Below are positions 1 through 7,980 of a stretch of DNA of 17,103 bases, piece by piece. Location of the stretch: assembly GCA_030040295.1 (NCBI GenBank), contig JASHTZ010000572.1, positions 1-17,103 of the forward strand, given 5' to 3'. Within the stretch, counting starts at the first letter, position 1. Each line of letters opens with the position of its first letter. The translations under genes and the position numbers were made by a program. The notes under the pieces were generated by a model that was given only the letters and a program-made list of their open reading frames with translations, ran no database searches and had not been told where the DNA came from. Source of the DNA: Terriglobia bacterium (GTDB lineage: Bacteria; Acidobacteriota; Terriglobia; UBA7540).

Positions 1-1952
1 CCCTGCCCGTAACCCATCGCCTGCCCGTAGAATCCAAAGGGGCGGTAGGTGTCAATCAACCGCTGATAGGTTGCCTGGTTGATCGCGCGCCACTGGGGAA
101 CGTCATCTTCAGGCGCAAAGCCCAGATAATCTGCCAGAAAAATCAGCGGTCCCAAGACGGTACTCCGATCGGGCCAGCCGGCATCTTTCAGCGTCCAGAC
201 CCGGCCGTATTTCGGATCGGAAACAACGTATTGGGTAGCAATCGCTTCCCGCATTTTCTCCGCGCGCTCCCGCCAGCGCTTGGCGACATCGCCCTCACCG
301 ATCGAATCCGCCATTTCCGCCAGACCTCTCAGGCCGTGCATGCAAATTGCGTCTGCATAAACGGAGTACCCGTTCCCGCCCGCCGATTCGCCAGTAGTAT
401 GAAGCAAGCCATTCGCGGCGCCCGAAATCTCCGGGTGCTCGAACTGCCACAAAATCCAATTTCCCGCTGCTTGCACATCGACCCAGTGGGAACGAAGCCA
501 CTCATCGCGAACTCGCAGGCGCTGCCAGAGTTTATAAAGGAACAGGATAATCAGGCCGTGCCCATCGTTTTCGAAGCTCGTGCTCACCTTGGGTTTGTTG
601 GCGACGCGGCCCCAGTGCGGAGGAAAAAATTGATTATCAATCATCAGGGAGGACTGCTGCTCCCAAAGGCGCGCCATCCGAAAGCAAAAGTCAGCGCAAG
701 GGATGCCTTGTTTCACGCCCCCGAGCACCGTCAGCTCTTCTAGGCTTCGTCCCATGTCACGCGACCAGGAATCGGCGTAATAGAGCCCGGCACCGGTGCG
801 GAACGTTCCGTACTGCGCGCCGTCGCCACCCCAGACTAATGCGCCCCTGGTGGAGGTGTGGTAGGTTCCGTCGGCGTCAATCTTGTCATGAATATCCTGC
901 AGGTTATACCGGAAGACGTTGGCCAGAATGCCCGTGAATGTATCTCCCTGAAAAGAGATATCAGGACCTGAGTAACCATCAGGCGTTTCTCGAGTCACAT
1001 GATCGCGGTAAACCTCGTTGCTTGAGTATAAAGCTCTGCTCAGGTCATTTAGCCGCCTCTGTGCTTCGTGCTCGCCTTCGCCCGCCGGACGCAGACTCTT
1101 TGCCGACAGAAAATCATCGAATTGCGGAGAAGGGTTACCCGGCGGGAGGACGATGGTCCGCGCAAATCCCGTGTCGCCGATGGGCTCAACCGTGATCCCG
1201 GCAACCGTCACGGTTCCTTTCTTTTCTGGAGAGATCTCGATCGTCAGGCTTCGAAGCAAGCGCGGCCTTGGAGTAATTACCGCGACGTAATCGCCGTCCC
1301 GCATGGGCGTGGGCGGGTAGAGGCGCAGCGCGGCGGCGAGGTTTCTCCGCAGCACAGCATCGGTTGGAAATGGACCCGGATTCCGAAAGAACGAGCTGCC
1401 CCACCAGATGCTTTCGCCCAGGATCAAAGGGAAAATTTGGGTCTCGCCGCCAGCATAATCAAGCCTGATTTGCCCGAGCTGATCCCCAATGAAGAAGCGA
1501 ACGCTATAGTCGCGAGGGTCCGCCCAGGCACGCACACTGTCGGACTCCGTCATGCCCAGGAGGAAAATCCGCCTTACCATTCCTCCGAGATCCAGCGAGG
1601 CTGTGCCGCCCGATGGGACATCCAGTTTTCCTTCGACAAAAGGAATGCCCCATCGGTCGAGGGTTCTCAAGGCAGTTGCCTTCCCAGGGCTCTTTGCGAG
1701 CGGCAAGGCCAGATATTTTTTCTGAGCGCCGCCTGCCTCCTGCACCCCACCGGCTTCAGGGCTTTGCCGCAGCTCGCCGCGCGATTCGACGGGAAAGGTT
1801 GCCGCGATTGCCGAACCTGCAAGGCGCTTCAGAAGAGTTCGCCGGTTTGTCTTCTCAGCAGAGGGACAAAGGCTTGTGAGGAATTTCTTCTTGGGCGGCG
1901 ATTCCGCATCGTGTTCTTCTATCCGATTTGCGCAACGGCCCTTGACGCCCAT
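1..1952 (-). CDS. Tat-exported six-hairpin glycoside hydrolase-like protein, 3' end outside the window
   Basis: The minus-strand frame is open from ATG at 1952 to the left edge, giving 650 residues with no stop, so the C-terminus is missing. Seen: an N-terminal stretch with a twin-arginine motif (NRRTLLKRLAGSAIAA, about residues 36-51) after an unusually long n-region, indicating folded export by Tat. Residues about 80-260 look like beta-rich, jelly-roll-like material (for example LDLGGMVRRIFLLGM near 120-134). From about 335 on the sequence is helix-rich with aromatic and acidic motifs such as YYADSWSRDMGRSLEEL (391-407) and ENDGHGL (461-467), which resemble six-hairpin glycosidases where a W-x-RD motif and acidic residues line the active site. 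I could not assign a GH family, so substrate is unknown; plant or microbial polysaccharide is a guess. GGAGA lies unusually close to the ATG, so the start could be a few codons off. It follows kdpC with 225 bp between and is probably a separate unit. Confidence 0.72.
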   Translation of the reverse strand, partial: MGVKGRCANRIEEHDAESPPKKKFLTSLCPSAEKTNRRTLLKRLAGSAIAATFPVESRGELRQSPEAGGVQEAGGAQKKYLALPLAKSPGKATALRTLDRWGIPFVEGKLDVPSGGTASLDLGGMVRRIFLLGMTESDSVRAWADPRDYSVRFFIGDQLGQIRLDYAGGETQIFPLILGESIWWGSSFFRNPGPFPTDAVLRRNLAAALRLYPPTPMRDGDYVAVITPRPRLLRSLTIEISPEKKGTVTVAGITVEPIGDTGFARTIVLPPGNPSPQFDDFLSAKSLRPAGEGEHEAQRRLNDLSRALYSSNEVYRDHVTRETPDGYSGPDISFQGDTFTGILANVFRYNLQDIHDKIDADGTYHTSTRGALVWGGDGAQYGTFRTGAGLYYADSWSRDMGRSLEELTVLGGVKQGIPCADFCFRMARLWEQQSSLMIDNQFFPPHWGRVANKPKVSTSFENDGHGLIILFLYKLWQRLRVRDEWLRSHWVDVQAAGNWILWQFEHPEISGAANGLLHTTGESAGGNGYSVYADAICMHGLRGLAEMADSIGEGDVAKRWRERAEKMREAIATQYVVSDPKYGRVWTLKDAGWPDRSTVLGPLIFLADYLGFAPEDDVPQWRAINQATYQRLIDTYRPFGFYGQAMGYGQ

Positions 1953-2126
1953 TTCTCCGAACCAAACGGCTTATTCAATTTGATGCCAATGCAGACATTC
2001 CCGAGGCTTTTTCTTGAGGGAGGGAAGGCCCCAACCTCTTCGCTTTCGCAAGGGTTCCTCTATTCGCAATGGGTTGTGGCGCAGGTGTCCCCGCCAGCGC
2101 CTCAATTTTCAGACTGCGGGTAAGGT

Positions 2127-2154
2127 GGACCATCCGTCAGCCGACGGTGGGTCC
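2127..2154 (-). terminator. Candidate hairpin downstream of kdpC
   Basis: GGACCATCCGTC (2127-2138) and GACGGTGGGTCC (2143-2154) form a stem with 10 of 12 pairs, a 2x2 internal mismatch and the 4-nt loop AGCC. It starts 24 nt after the kdpC stop, within the 225-bp gap before the next gene, where the Kdp transcript would be expected to end. No T-tract follows on the minus strand, so if it terminates it is not a classical intrinsic terminator; an mRNA 3'-end stabiliser is equally possible. I saw no convincing promoter for the downstream hydrolase-like gene in the rest of this gap. Confidence 0.4.
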
Positions 2155-2177
2155 GGACTGCCGCTGGGCGGCGCAGG

Positions 2178-2774
2178 TTATGACGATTTCTTCGGGGCTA
2201 AGTGGAGTTTTTGGTTCAGGTCAAGATTCAGCATAAGCACATTCACGCGGGGTTCGCCGAGGAAACCGAATCGCCGGCCTCGAGAATCAGCCTGAATAAG
2301 CTGGTTTATCTGGTCCACGCTTGCGCCGCGGGCTTGGGCTACGCGCGGGGCCTGGGCGAAGGCGGAGGCGAGACTGATGTCCGGGTCGAGCCCGCTGCCG
2401 GAGGTCGTGGCCATATCGGCGGGAACCGGGCCCTGGTAGCCGGGATTTTCGGCGCGGAATTTTGCGACGTCGGCTTTTACGCGATCGATTAATTTCTGAT
2501 TCGTGGGGCCAAGGTTTGACCCGCTGGATGCGGTGGCATCGTAGCCATCATTTCCGGCAGCCGAGGGGCGCGGATGGAAGTATTCGGGGCCGGAGAAATT
2601 CTGCCCGAGCAGCTCTGAGCCCACCACTTGCCCGTTAATTTTCAGCAGGCTTCCGTTCGCTCTCCACGGAAACAAGACCTGGCACAAGCCCGTCACCACG
2701 CCGGGATAAATCAGTCCGGTGAGCACGGTCATCAACAACGTGAAGCGAAAGGCCTGGCTAAGTTGCTTGCGCAT
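2178..2774 (-). CDS. kdpC: KdpC, potassium-transporting ATPase subunit C
   Basis: KdpC is the single-span subunit of the KdpFABC K+-importing P-type ATPase in the inner membrane; it raises the ATP affinity of KdpB and stabilises the complex. The product is 198 residues, close to the usual 190-200. Seen: one N-terminal membrane segment (about residues 10-33, FTLLMTVLTGLIYPGVVTG), then the family hallmarks YFHPRPSA (65-72) and GSNLGPTNQKL (85-95) in the extracytoplasmic domain. The frame is open upstream for another 22 codons, but the ATG at 2774 was chosen because GGAG sits 6 nt before it and the residues MRKQLSQAFR begin exactly where KdpC proteins start. Unusually, 208 bp of palindromic DNA separates it from kdpB, where overlapping or closely packed genes are the norm. 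Confidence 0.97.
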   Translation of the reverse strand: MRKQLSQAFRFTLLMTVLTGLIYPGVVTGLCQVLFPWRANGSLLKINGQVVGSELLGQNFSGPEYFHPRPSAAGNDGYDATASSGSNLGPTNQKLIDRVKADVAKFRAENPGYQGPVPADMATTSGSGLDPDISLASAFAQAPRVAQARGASVDQINQLIQADSRGRRFGFLGEPRVNVLMLNLDLNQKLHLAPKKSS

Positions 2775-2812
2775 GAAGAACTCCGATCCCGAAACAGTCC
2801 CAATTTTACTGT

Positions 2813-2982
2813 GGCGGCGGTCTGCGACCGCCGCCGGCAATGACAGCCACGGTCAGCGCCTTTCTGACCGAGGGTTCTTCCCGGCGTTCGAAAAGCCCAC
2901 GGTCAGAAAAACGCTGACCGTGGCTACCGTCTTCGGCGCTCATAGAGCGCTGCTACAGGGCAAGGCCGAACACCGTTCGGCC
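2813..2982. repeat. Cluster of palindromic (REP-like) hairpins between kdpB and kdpC
   Basis: Five stems lie in 170 bp. (1) 2813-2835: GGCGGCGGTC / GACCGCCGCC, perfect 10-bp stem, loop TGC. (2) 2850-2870: CGGTCAG / CTGACCG, 7 bp, 7-nt loop. (3) 2897-2923: CCACGGTCAG / CTGACCGTGG, 10 bp, 7-nt loop; the outer arms 2845-2858 and 2912-2925 also form a perfect 14-bp inverted repeat spanning 2 and 3. (4) 2936-2950: GCGCTC / GAGCGC, loop ATA. (5) 2964-2982: GGCCGAAC / GTTCGGCC, loop ACC, directly abutting the kdpB stop. No T-tract follows any of them. Stems 2 and 3 share CGGTCAG, so they look like copies of one element. Dispersed REP-type repeats are the likeliest origin; effects on mRNA processing or kdpC output are inference. 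Confidence 0.85.
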
Positions 2983-5100
2983 CTACGCCAGGTGCAAAAG
3001 CCCGAGCAAGCGGTCAATCAAATAAATGCACGGGAAGGGCGCAATAAATCCACCCAACCCATAAATCCAAAGATTGCGGCGCAGCATGGCGGCGGCGCTT
3101 TGCGGTTTGTAACGCACGCCGCGCAGGGCCAGCGGCACCAGCGCAATAATAATCAGCGCATTGAAAATCACCGCGGCAAGCACGGCGCTCTGCGGACTGT
3201 GCAGGTGCATGATGTTGAGTTTGTTGAGCTCGGGGTAAGTGGCCGCGAACATCGCCGGGATGATGGCGAAGTATTTCGACACGTCGTTCAGGATGGAGAA
3301 AGTCGTCAAAGCGCCGCGCGTAATGAGCAATTGCTTTCCGATGGCCACAATCTCGATGAGTTTGGTGGGATTGCTGTCCAAGTCCACCATATTGCCGGCT
3401 TCCTTGGCGGCCATGGTGCCGGTGTTCATGGCAACGCCCACATCGGCTTGGGCCAGCGCGGGCGCGTCGTTGGTGCCGTCGCCGGTCATGGCCACCAGGC
3501 GACCCTCGGCCTGTTCCTTCTTGATGTAATCCATCTTGTCTTTGGGAGTGGCTTGGGCAAGAAAGTCATCCACGCCGGCTTCGTTGGCGATGGCCGCAGC
3601 GGTGAGGGGATTGTCGCCGGTAATCATGACGGAGCGGATTCCCATGGCGCGCAACTGCTGAAGGCGTTCCTTCATTCCGCCTTTCACGATGTCCTTCAGG
3701 TGGACGATCCCCAGCACGCGGTGGCCATCAGCTACGGCGAGGGGAGTTCCTCCCGTGCGCGAGATGCCGTCGGACAATTCGATAAAATTCGCGGGGATCG
3801 AGCCGCCTTTTTCGCTGACGAATTGAATGATGGCATCGGTGGCGCCCTTGCGCAGCGCGCGGCCGTCAATATCCACGCCGCTCATGCGCGTATAGGCGGA
3901 AAAGGGAATGAAGTGCGCCTCGTGCTCGGAAACCTCGCGCCCGCGCAAGCTGTATTCCTTCTTGGCGAGGACGACAATCGAGCGGCCCTCGGGAGTTTCA
4001 TCGGCCAGGCTGGCGAGTTGCGCGGCGTCTGCCAGATCAGCCCCGGTGACGCCTTCAACGGGAAGAAATTCCACCGCCTGGCGGTTGCCCAGGGTGATGG
4101 TTCCCGTCTTGTCGAGCAGCAGGGTGTTGACGTCGCCCGAAGCTTCCACCGCCTTGCCGCTCATGGCCAGTACGTTGTCCTGCATCACGCGGTCCATGCC
4201 GGCGATTCCAATGGCGGAAAGCAAGCCGCCGATGGTGGTGGGAATCAGGCAGACGAGTAGCGAGACCAGTACCGCGACGCTGGGCACCGTTCCGGCATGG
4301 GCGGAGTTGACGGCGTAGACGGCAAAGGGCTGCAGGGTGACGACGGCGAGCAGGAAGATGAGCGTCATGCCGGCAATCAGAATGTTCAGAGCGATTTCGT
4401 TGGGGGTCTTCTGCCGCTCGGCGCCTTCCACCAGCGCGATCATGCGGTCAAGGAATGTTTCGCCGGGATTCGAGGTGATGCGGACCCTGATCTGGTCCGA
4501 GAGCACCTTGGTGCCGCCGGTCACAGCGCTGCGGTCGCCGCCCGACTCGCGAATTACGGGCGCGCTTTCGCCGGTAATGACCGACTCATCCACGGTGGCG
4601 ATGCCTTCAATCACTTCGCCGTCGCCGGGAATGATGTCGCCGACTTCGCAGATCACCACATCCTGGGCGCATAATTTGGAGGCGGAAACGATTTCCGTCT
4701 TCCCGGGAGAAACCACGCGGCGGGCCATGGAATCGGTCTTGGCTTTGCGCAGAGTATCGGCCTGGGCCTTGCCGCGCGCTTCCGCCATGGCCTCGGCAAA
4801 GTTGGCGAACAGTACCGTGAACCACAACCAAAGGGAAATTTGCAACGAGAAGCTGATATCCGGCCGCCCCATGAAGATGTCGCGAATCATAAAGGCCGAA
4901 GTCAGCGTCGCGCCGACCTCCACGACGAAAATCACGGGATTCTTCAGGAGCGTAAGGGGATTGAGCTTGACGAAAGACTCCCGAGTGGCGCGCCACATGA
5001 GGTGCGGATCAAACAAGGGGCGCGCCCGCACCATTTTCTTCGGCACCAGCGTCATAAGATCGTCAAGATGTGGTGGCGGCGTTGACGTGGTTGTCGGCAT
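2983..5100 (-). CDS. kdpB: KdpB, potassium-transporting ATPase ATP-binding subunit
   Basis: KdpB is the P-type ATPase subunit that hydrolyses ATP to drive K+ uptake through KdpA. The product is 705 residues (about 680 in E. coli). Seen: actuator-domain motif TGES (176-179), whose serine is the inhibitory phosphorylation site known in E. coli KdpB; transmembrane motif CLIPTTIGG (284-292), with the family's PTTIGG in place of the usual P-type PEGL; phosphorylation motif DKTGT with the aspartate at 330; nucleotide-domain RKGAT; and the hinge MTGDGTNDAPAL. Hydrophobic segments lie near 54-74, 84-100, 240-262 and 275-300, with three more at the C-terminus. The first ~25 residues are proline/threonine-rich and longer than usual. 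The ATG at 5100 is 3 nt past the kdpA stop, so the two are probably translationally coupled. A 208-bp repeat cluster follows instead of kdpC. Confidence 0.99.
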   Translation of the reverse strand: MPTTTSTPPPHLDDLMTLVPKKMVRARPLFDPHLMWRATRESFVKLNPLTLLKNPVIFVVEVGATLTSAFMIRDIFMGRPDISFSLQISLWLWFTVLFANFAEAMAEARGKAQADTLRKAKTDSMARRVVSPGKTEIVSASKLCAQDVVICEVGDIIPGDGEVIEGIATVDESVITGESAPVIRESGGDRSAVTGGTKVLSDQIRVRITSNPGETFLDRMIALVEGAERQKTPNEIALNILIAGMTLIFLLAVVTLQPFAVYAVNSAHAGTVPSVAVLVSLLVCLIPTTIGGLLSAIGIAGMDRVMQDNVLAMSGKAVEASGDVNTLLLDKTGTITLGNRQAVEFLPVEGVTGADLADAAQLASLADETPEGRSIVVLAKKEYSLRGREVSEHEAHFIPFSAYTRMSGVDIDGRALRKGATDAIIQFVSEKGGSIPANFIELSDGISRTGGTPLAVADGHRVLGIVHLKDIVKGGMKERLQQLRAMGIRSVMITGDNPLTAAAIANEAGVDDFLAQATPKDKMDYIKKEQAEGRLVAMTGDGTNDAPALAQADVGVAMNTGTMAAKEAGNMVDLDSNPTKLIEIVAIGKQLLITRGALTTFSILNDVSKYFAIIPAMFAATYPELNKLNIMHLHSPQSAVLAAVIFNALIIIALVPLALRGVRYKPQSAAAMLRRNLWIYGLGGFIAPFPCIYLIDRLLGLLHLA

Positions 5101-5103
5101 GAG

Positions 5104-6921
5104 TCAGACCCCCACCGTTCGGATGATAATTGCGGAAATCAATTTACCCTCATGCATGAAGAAGTGCTCAACGAGCGGCCCCAGCGAGAGCGCGGGGAAG
5201 AACGTCAAGGCGCCGATAACCACCACCACTCCCACCAGCAGGCCGACGAACAGTGCGCCGTGCGTAGGAAGGGTGCCGCTGGTGGTGGGCACCTTCTTCT
5301 TGCAGGCCAGACTGCCGGCAATCGCCAGCGTGGGCAGAATGAAGCCGAATCGCCCGATCAGCATCGCGAGCGCCGTTGTGAGGTTGTACCAAGGCGTGTT
5401 TATGTTAATTCCGCTGAAGGCGCTCCCGTTGTTTTCCGATGCGCTCGAAAAAGTGTAGAGCAGTTCGCTGAATCCGTGCGCGCCCGGGTTCCCCAAATTG
5501 GCGATCGCAGGACCTGGAGGATTCCAGTAACCGTTCTTGGCGAAGGGAACGACCGCACAGATGGCCGCGAAAACCAGAATGGAGAACGCCGTGGCAATGA
5601 CGGCCACCATGGCCATTTTCACTTCTTTCTGTTCGATCTTCTTTCCCAGATATTCGGGTGTGCGGCCCACCATGAGCCCCGCAATGAATACGCCCACAAT
5701 AGCGTAGAGCAGCATGCCGTAGAGGCCCGAACCCACGCCGCCGAAAATCACCTCATCGGTCTGAAGGTTGAACATGGGAATGAAGCCGCCCAGGGGGGTG
5801 TAACTATCGTGCATGCTGTTAACGGCCCCGCAACTCGCGTCGGTGGTGGCAGTGGCAAACAAAGCGGAGCCGGGGATCCCCAAGCGGACATCCTTGCCCT
5901 CCATGTTGCCGCCCGGCTGGGTGGCCGTGGCCGCCGTGTCAACCCCGAGCCGGGCAAGAATCGGATTCCCGGCGTGCTCGGAGTGATAGCAGATAAATAC
6001 GCCCACAAAGAAAAGGAATGCCATGGCGGAGAAGAGCGCCCAGCCTTGTCGCGTGTCACCCACCATCTTTCCGAAGGTATAGGTTAGGCCCGAGGCAATT
6101 ATGATGAGGGACAGAACCTCGAGGAAATTGGTGAGAGGAGTCGGGTTCTCATAAGGATGAGCGGAATTGGCGTTGAAGAAGCCCCCGCCATTGGTGCCCA
6201 GCATTTTGATGGATTCCTGCCCAGCCACGGGGCCCATCGCGATCGTTTGAGTCTTTCCCTCCAGGGTAGCCGCTTGCTGGTAAGACTTCAGAGTTTGTGG
6301 CACCCCCCGGAAGCAGAGAAAAAGCGCAAACACCAGGGCAAGAGGCAGGAGCACATAGACCGTGGCGCGGGTGGCATCCACCCAGAAATTGCCAATGGTG
6401 TTGGTTTCCTTGCGCACAAACCCCCGGATCAGCGCGATCAACACCGCAATGCCTGCGGCGGCGGACAAGAAGTTCTGTACGGTCAGCGCCGCCATCTGTA
6501 CGAAATAGCTGAGCGTCTGCTCGCCGCCGTAGGCCTGCCAGTTGGTGTTGGTCACGAAACTCACGGCGGTGTTGAACGCCAGGTCCGGGGTCATGGGCGT
6601 GGCGTAACCTGGAGCGCGGCCGGTGCTGAAGTGCATGGGGTTGAGAGGCAGGAAACCCTGCAAGCGTTGAATCGCGTAAACAAAAAGGAAGCTGACCAGG
6701 CTGAAGGCAATGACCGACGCCGAATATTGCGTCCAGCGCTGCTCGGAGGTTTCGCGGATGCCGCAGAACTTGTAGACCAATACTTCCAGGGGCCGCAGGA
6801 TGGGATGCAGATAAGTGCGCCGGCCCTCGAATACGTGCGCCATGAAGAGTCCCAGCGGCTTGGTGAGCGCCAGCAAAATCAGGAAGAAAACCACGATGTA
6901 CGCAAAACCTTGCATGGTCAT
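5104..6921 (-). CDS. kdpA: KdpA, potassium-transporting ATPase K+-binding channel subunit
   Basis: KdpA is the channel-like subunit that binds and selects K+ for the KdpFABC pump in the inner membrane. The product is 605 residues (557 in E. coli), with a somewhat long periplasmic loop near 325-360. Seen: four pore-loop filter regions, TNTNWQAYGGE (124-134), GTNGGGFFNANSAHPYENP (242-260), TDASCGAVNSMHDSYTPLGG (360-379) and SASENNGSAFSG (493-504), within a roughly ten-span hydrophobic protein. The frame is open 48 codons further upstream, but that stretch crosses kdpF in another frame and is not hydrophobic in the KdpA manner. The ATG at 6921 gives the family N-terminus MTMQGFAYI and has GAGGGA 6 nt before it. 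It begins 10 nt after kdpF and ends 3 nt before kdpB. Confidence 0.99.
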   Translation of the reverse strand: MTMQGFAYIVVFFLILLALTKPLGLFMAHVFEGRRTYLHPILRPLEVLVYKFCGIRETSEQRWTQYSASVIAFSLVSFLFVYAIQRLQGFLPLNPMHFSTGRAPGYATPMTPDLAFNTAVSFVTNTNWQAYGGEQTLSYFVQMAALTVQNFLSAAAGIAVLIALIRGFVRKETNTIGNFWVDATRATVYVLLPLALVFALFLCFRGVPQTLKSYQQAATLEGKTQTIAMGPVAGQESIKMLGTNGGGFFNANSAHPYENPTPLTNFLEVLSLIIIASGLTYTFGKMVGDTRQGWALFSAMAFLFFVGVFICYHSEHAGNPILARLGVDTAATATQPGGNMEGKDVRLGIPGSALFATATTDASCGAVNSMHDSYTPLGGFIPMFNLQTDEVIFGGVGSGLYGMLLYAIVGVFIAGLMVGRTPEYLGKKIEQKEVKMAMVAVIATAFSILVFAAICAVVPFAKNGYWNPPGPAIANLGNPGAHGFSELLYTFSSASENNGSAFSGININTPWYNLTTALAMLIGRFGFILPTLAIAGSLACKKKVPTTSGTLPTHGALFVGLLVGVVVVIGALTFFPALSLGPLVEHFFMHEGKLISAIIIRTVGV

Positions 6922-6931
6922 AGAAATTCCC

Positions 6932-7015
6932 TCAGAACTTCTCCGGCCGCAGAAGGGCGTATACCAGATAAACGAAAATGAAAAATGCCGCGATTCCGGC
7001 GATGATGAAATCCAT
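6932..7015 (-). CDS. kdpF: KdpF, small stabilising subunit of the Kdp pump
   Basis: This is a 27-residue single-span membrane peptide. The translation begins MDFIIAGIAAFFIFVYLVYA and ends LLRPEKF. The ending YLVYALLRPEKF matches the KdpF signature (YLVYALLRPE-like) and the length fits (29 residues in E. coli). KdpF is known to sit between KdpA and KdpB in the assembled complex and to stabilise it. The start ATG at 7015 has a strong GA/GGGGGG-rich ribosome site (GAGGGGGG) a few bases upstream, and the stop is 10 nt before kdpA. It is below the length cut-off of many gene callers. Confidence 0.95.
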   Translation of the reverse strand: MDFIIAGIAAFFIFVYLVYALLRPEKF

Positions 7016-7028
7016 GGATCTGCCCCCC

Positions 7029-7112
7029 TCAGAGGCGTTCGCAAAGGCGCGTAAAGAGCCAGCAACCCGCGAAGAATAGCACCACGATTAAGATGTATGC
7101 CAGGTCGAGCAC
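7029..7112 (-). CDS. Tiny single-span membrane ORF preceding kdpF
   Basis: This is a 27-codon frame starting with GTG at 7112 and ending TGA at 7029, 13 nt before kdpF. The peptide is hydrophobic (MLDLAYILIVVLFFAGCWLF, reading the GTG as Met) and ends TRLCERL. A good ribosome site, GAGGTG, lies 8 nt upstream. The C-terminal CERL after a single membrane span resembles small unannotated ORFs that I recall at the head of kdp operons in other bacteria; that recollection needs a search. Inferred role: an accessory or leader peptide of the Kdp complex. The alternative is a translated leader with no stable product. Position, ribosome site, hydrophobicity and tight spacing make it likely to be real. 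Confidence 0.7.
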   Translation of the reverse strand: MLDLAYILIVVLFFAGCWLFTRLCERL

Positions 7113-7284
7113 GCTGAATTCACCTCAAGTCCGCGAAATTTCCACGGTACCCATGGTTCGAATGAATCTGTCGAAGGATTTGACGATCTAAGTGGTAGCT
7201 AGAATCGGAGTCCATGGGAATGACCGCAAGACAATTGTGGACGCGGCAGCATAAGGATATCATAAATAGTTGCTCAAAAATTCG
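7113..7284 (-). promoter_or_regulatory. Gap between kdpE and the kdp structural genes: candidate promoter/operator
   Basis: This 172-bp non-coding gap precedes the pump genes, so a KdpE-controlled promoter is expected here. Weak minus-strand matches: TTGAGC (7272-7277) and TATGCT (7248-7253), 18 bp apart, each 4 of 6 to the sigma70 consensus. There is also an inverted repeat TTCGA (7157-7161) / TCGAA (7171-7175), nearer the first gene. Neither is strong, and I could not match the E. coli KdpE operator. No clear hairpin terminator follows kdpE, so read-through from kdpE into the pump genes is also possible. Confidence 0.35.
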
Positions 7285-7980
7285 TTAGGCCTTGGGAAGG
7301 CTCAGGCGATAGCCAACCCAGGGCTCCGTGAGAAGGAATTGAGGGTGGGAGGGATCGGGCTCGATCTTTTTGCGGAGTTGATTGATGAAGACGCGCAGAT
7401 ATTCCACTTCCTCGCCGTAATCGGGCCCCCACACCGCCTGGAGCAGCTTGGCGTGGGGAATGACCACGTCAGGATTGCTGGCGAGATAACGAAGAAGGTC
7501 AAACTCCTTGGGGGTGAGGCGCACTTCCTCGCCATCCACGGTTACGCGCCGCACTGCGAAATTGATTTGCGTATTGCCGAGATTCAGCACATCGGGCGCC
7601 CCCGGGTTCACCAGAGTGAAGCGGCGCAAGGCGGCACGAATGCGCGCCAGCAGCTCCTGCATGCTGAAAGGTTTGGTGACGTAATCGTCCGCGCCGGCAT
7701 CGAGCGCCTCAACCTTTTCTTTTTCGGTGTTTCGAATCGAAAGAATGACGATGGGAACGTCGCTTTGGGAGCGGATCGTCCGGCAGGCCTCCATGCCGCC
7801 GATTCCCGGCATGTTTATGTCGAGGAGCACGAGGTCGAACCGATCCTCGCGGAGCTTCTCCAGGGCTTCCTCTCCGCTGCGCGCCGTACTAACCACGTAG
7901 CCGCGCGCCACCAGCGTGGTGCGCATCACGCGGCGAATCTGCGGTTCGTCATCGACAACCAGTATTTTGGCGTCGGTCAC
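7285..7980 (-). CDS. kdpE: KdpE-type response regulator (OmpR/PhoB family)
   Basis: This is a 231-residue transcriptional activator expected to switch on the kdp pump genes when phosphorylated by the partner kinase. Seen: receiver domain (about 4-118) with acidic pocket DD (10-11), phospho-acceptor Asp54 in LVLLDINMPG and the conserved Lys103 in VTKPF; then an OmpR-type winged helix (about 130-228) with RRVTVDGEEVRLTPKEFDLL and the recognition region around VEYLRVFINQLRKKIEPDP. Length and the C-terminal WVGYRL ending fit KdpE well. It starts with GTG at 7980, whose bases overlap the kinase stop (GTGA, 4-nt overlap), indicating translational coupling. It lies directly upstream of the kdp structural genes on the same strand. 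Confidence 0.95.
   Translation of the reverse strand: MTDAKILVVDDEPQIRRVMRTTLVARGYVVSTARSGEEALEKLREDRFDLVLLDINMPGIGGMEACRTIRSQSDVPIVILSIRNTEKEKVEALDAGADDYVTKPFSMQELLARIRAALRRFTLVNPGAPDVLNLGNTQINFAVRRVTVDGEEVRLTPKEFDLLRYLASNPDVVIPHAKLLQAVWGPDYGEEVEYLRVFINQLRKKIEPDPSHPQFLLTEPWVGYRLSLPKA

Noticed and set aside
1068..2123. 351-codon open frame on the plus strand
   Set aside because: It lies opposite the Tat-exported hydrolase-like gene, has no recognisable domain, and the minus frame has a signal sequence and continuous protein-like composition.
2775..2840. 22-codon N-terminal extension of kdpC
   Set aside because: It is encoded partly by hairpin DNA, and GGAG precedes the ATG at 2774, where KdpC homologues begin.
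2813..2982. CRISPR-like array
   Set aside because: The repeats are palindromes of different sequence and spacing, with no regular repeat-spacer units and no cas gene nearby.
2719..4260. 513-codon open frame on the plus strand
   Set aside because: It is antisense to kdpB and kdpC, whose family motifs are unambiguous; the Gly/His/Arg-rich translation is typical of an opposite-strand shadow in GC-rich DNA.
5152..6087. 311-codon open frame on the plus strand
   Set aside because: It is antisense to kdpA, with His/Glu/Gly-rich composition and no domain.
6922..7065. 48-codon N-terminal extension of kdpA
   Set aside because: The extension overlaps kdpF in another frame and lacks KdpA character; the ATG at 6921 has a proper ribosome site and the family N-terminus.
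7113..7284. c-di-AMP (ydaO-type) riboswitch before the kdp pump genes
   Set aside because: Such riboswitches control some kdp operons, but the 172-bp gap shows none of the GC-rich paired stems I would expect, so it is not called.
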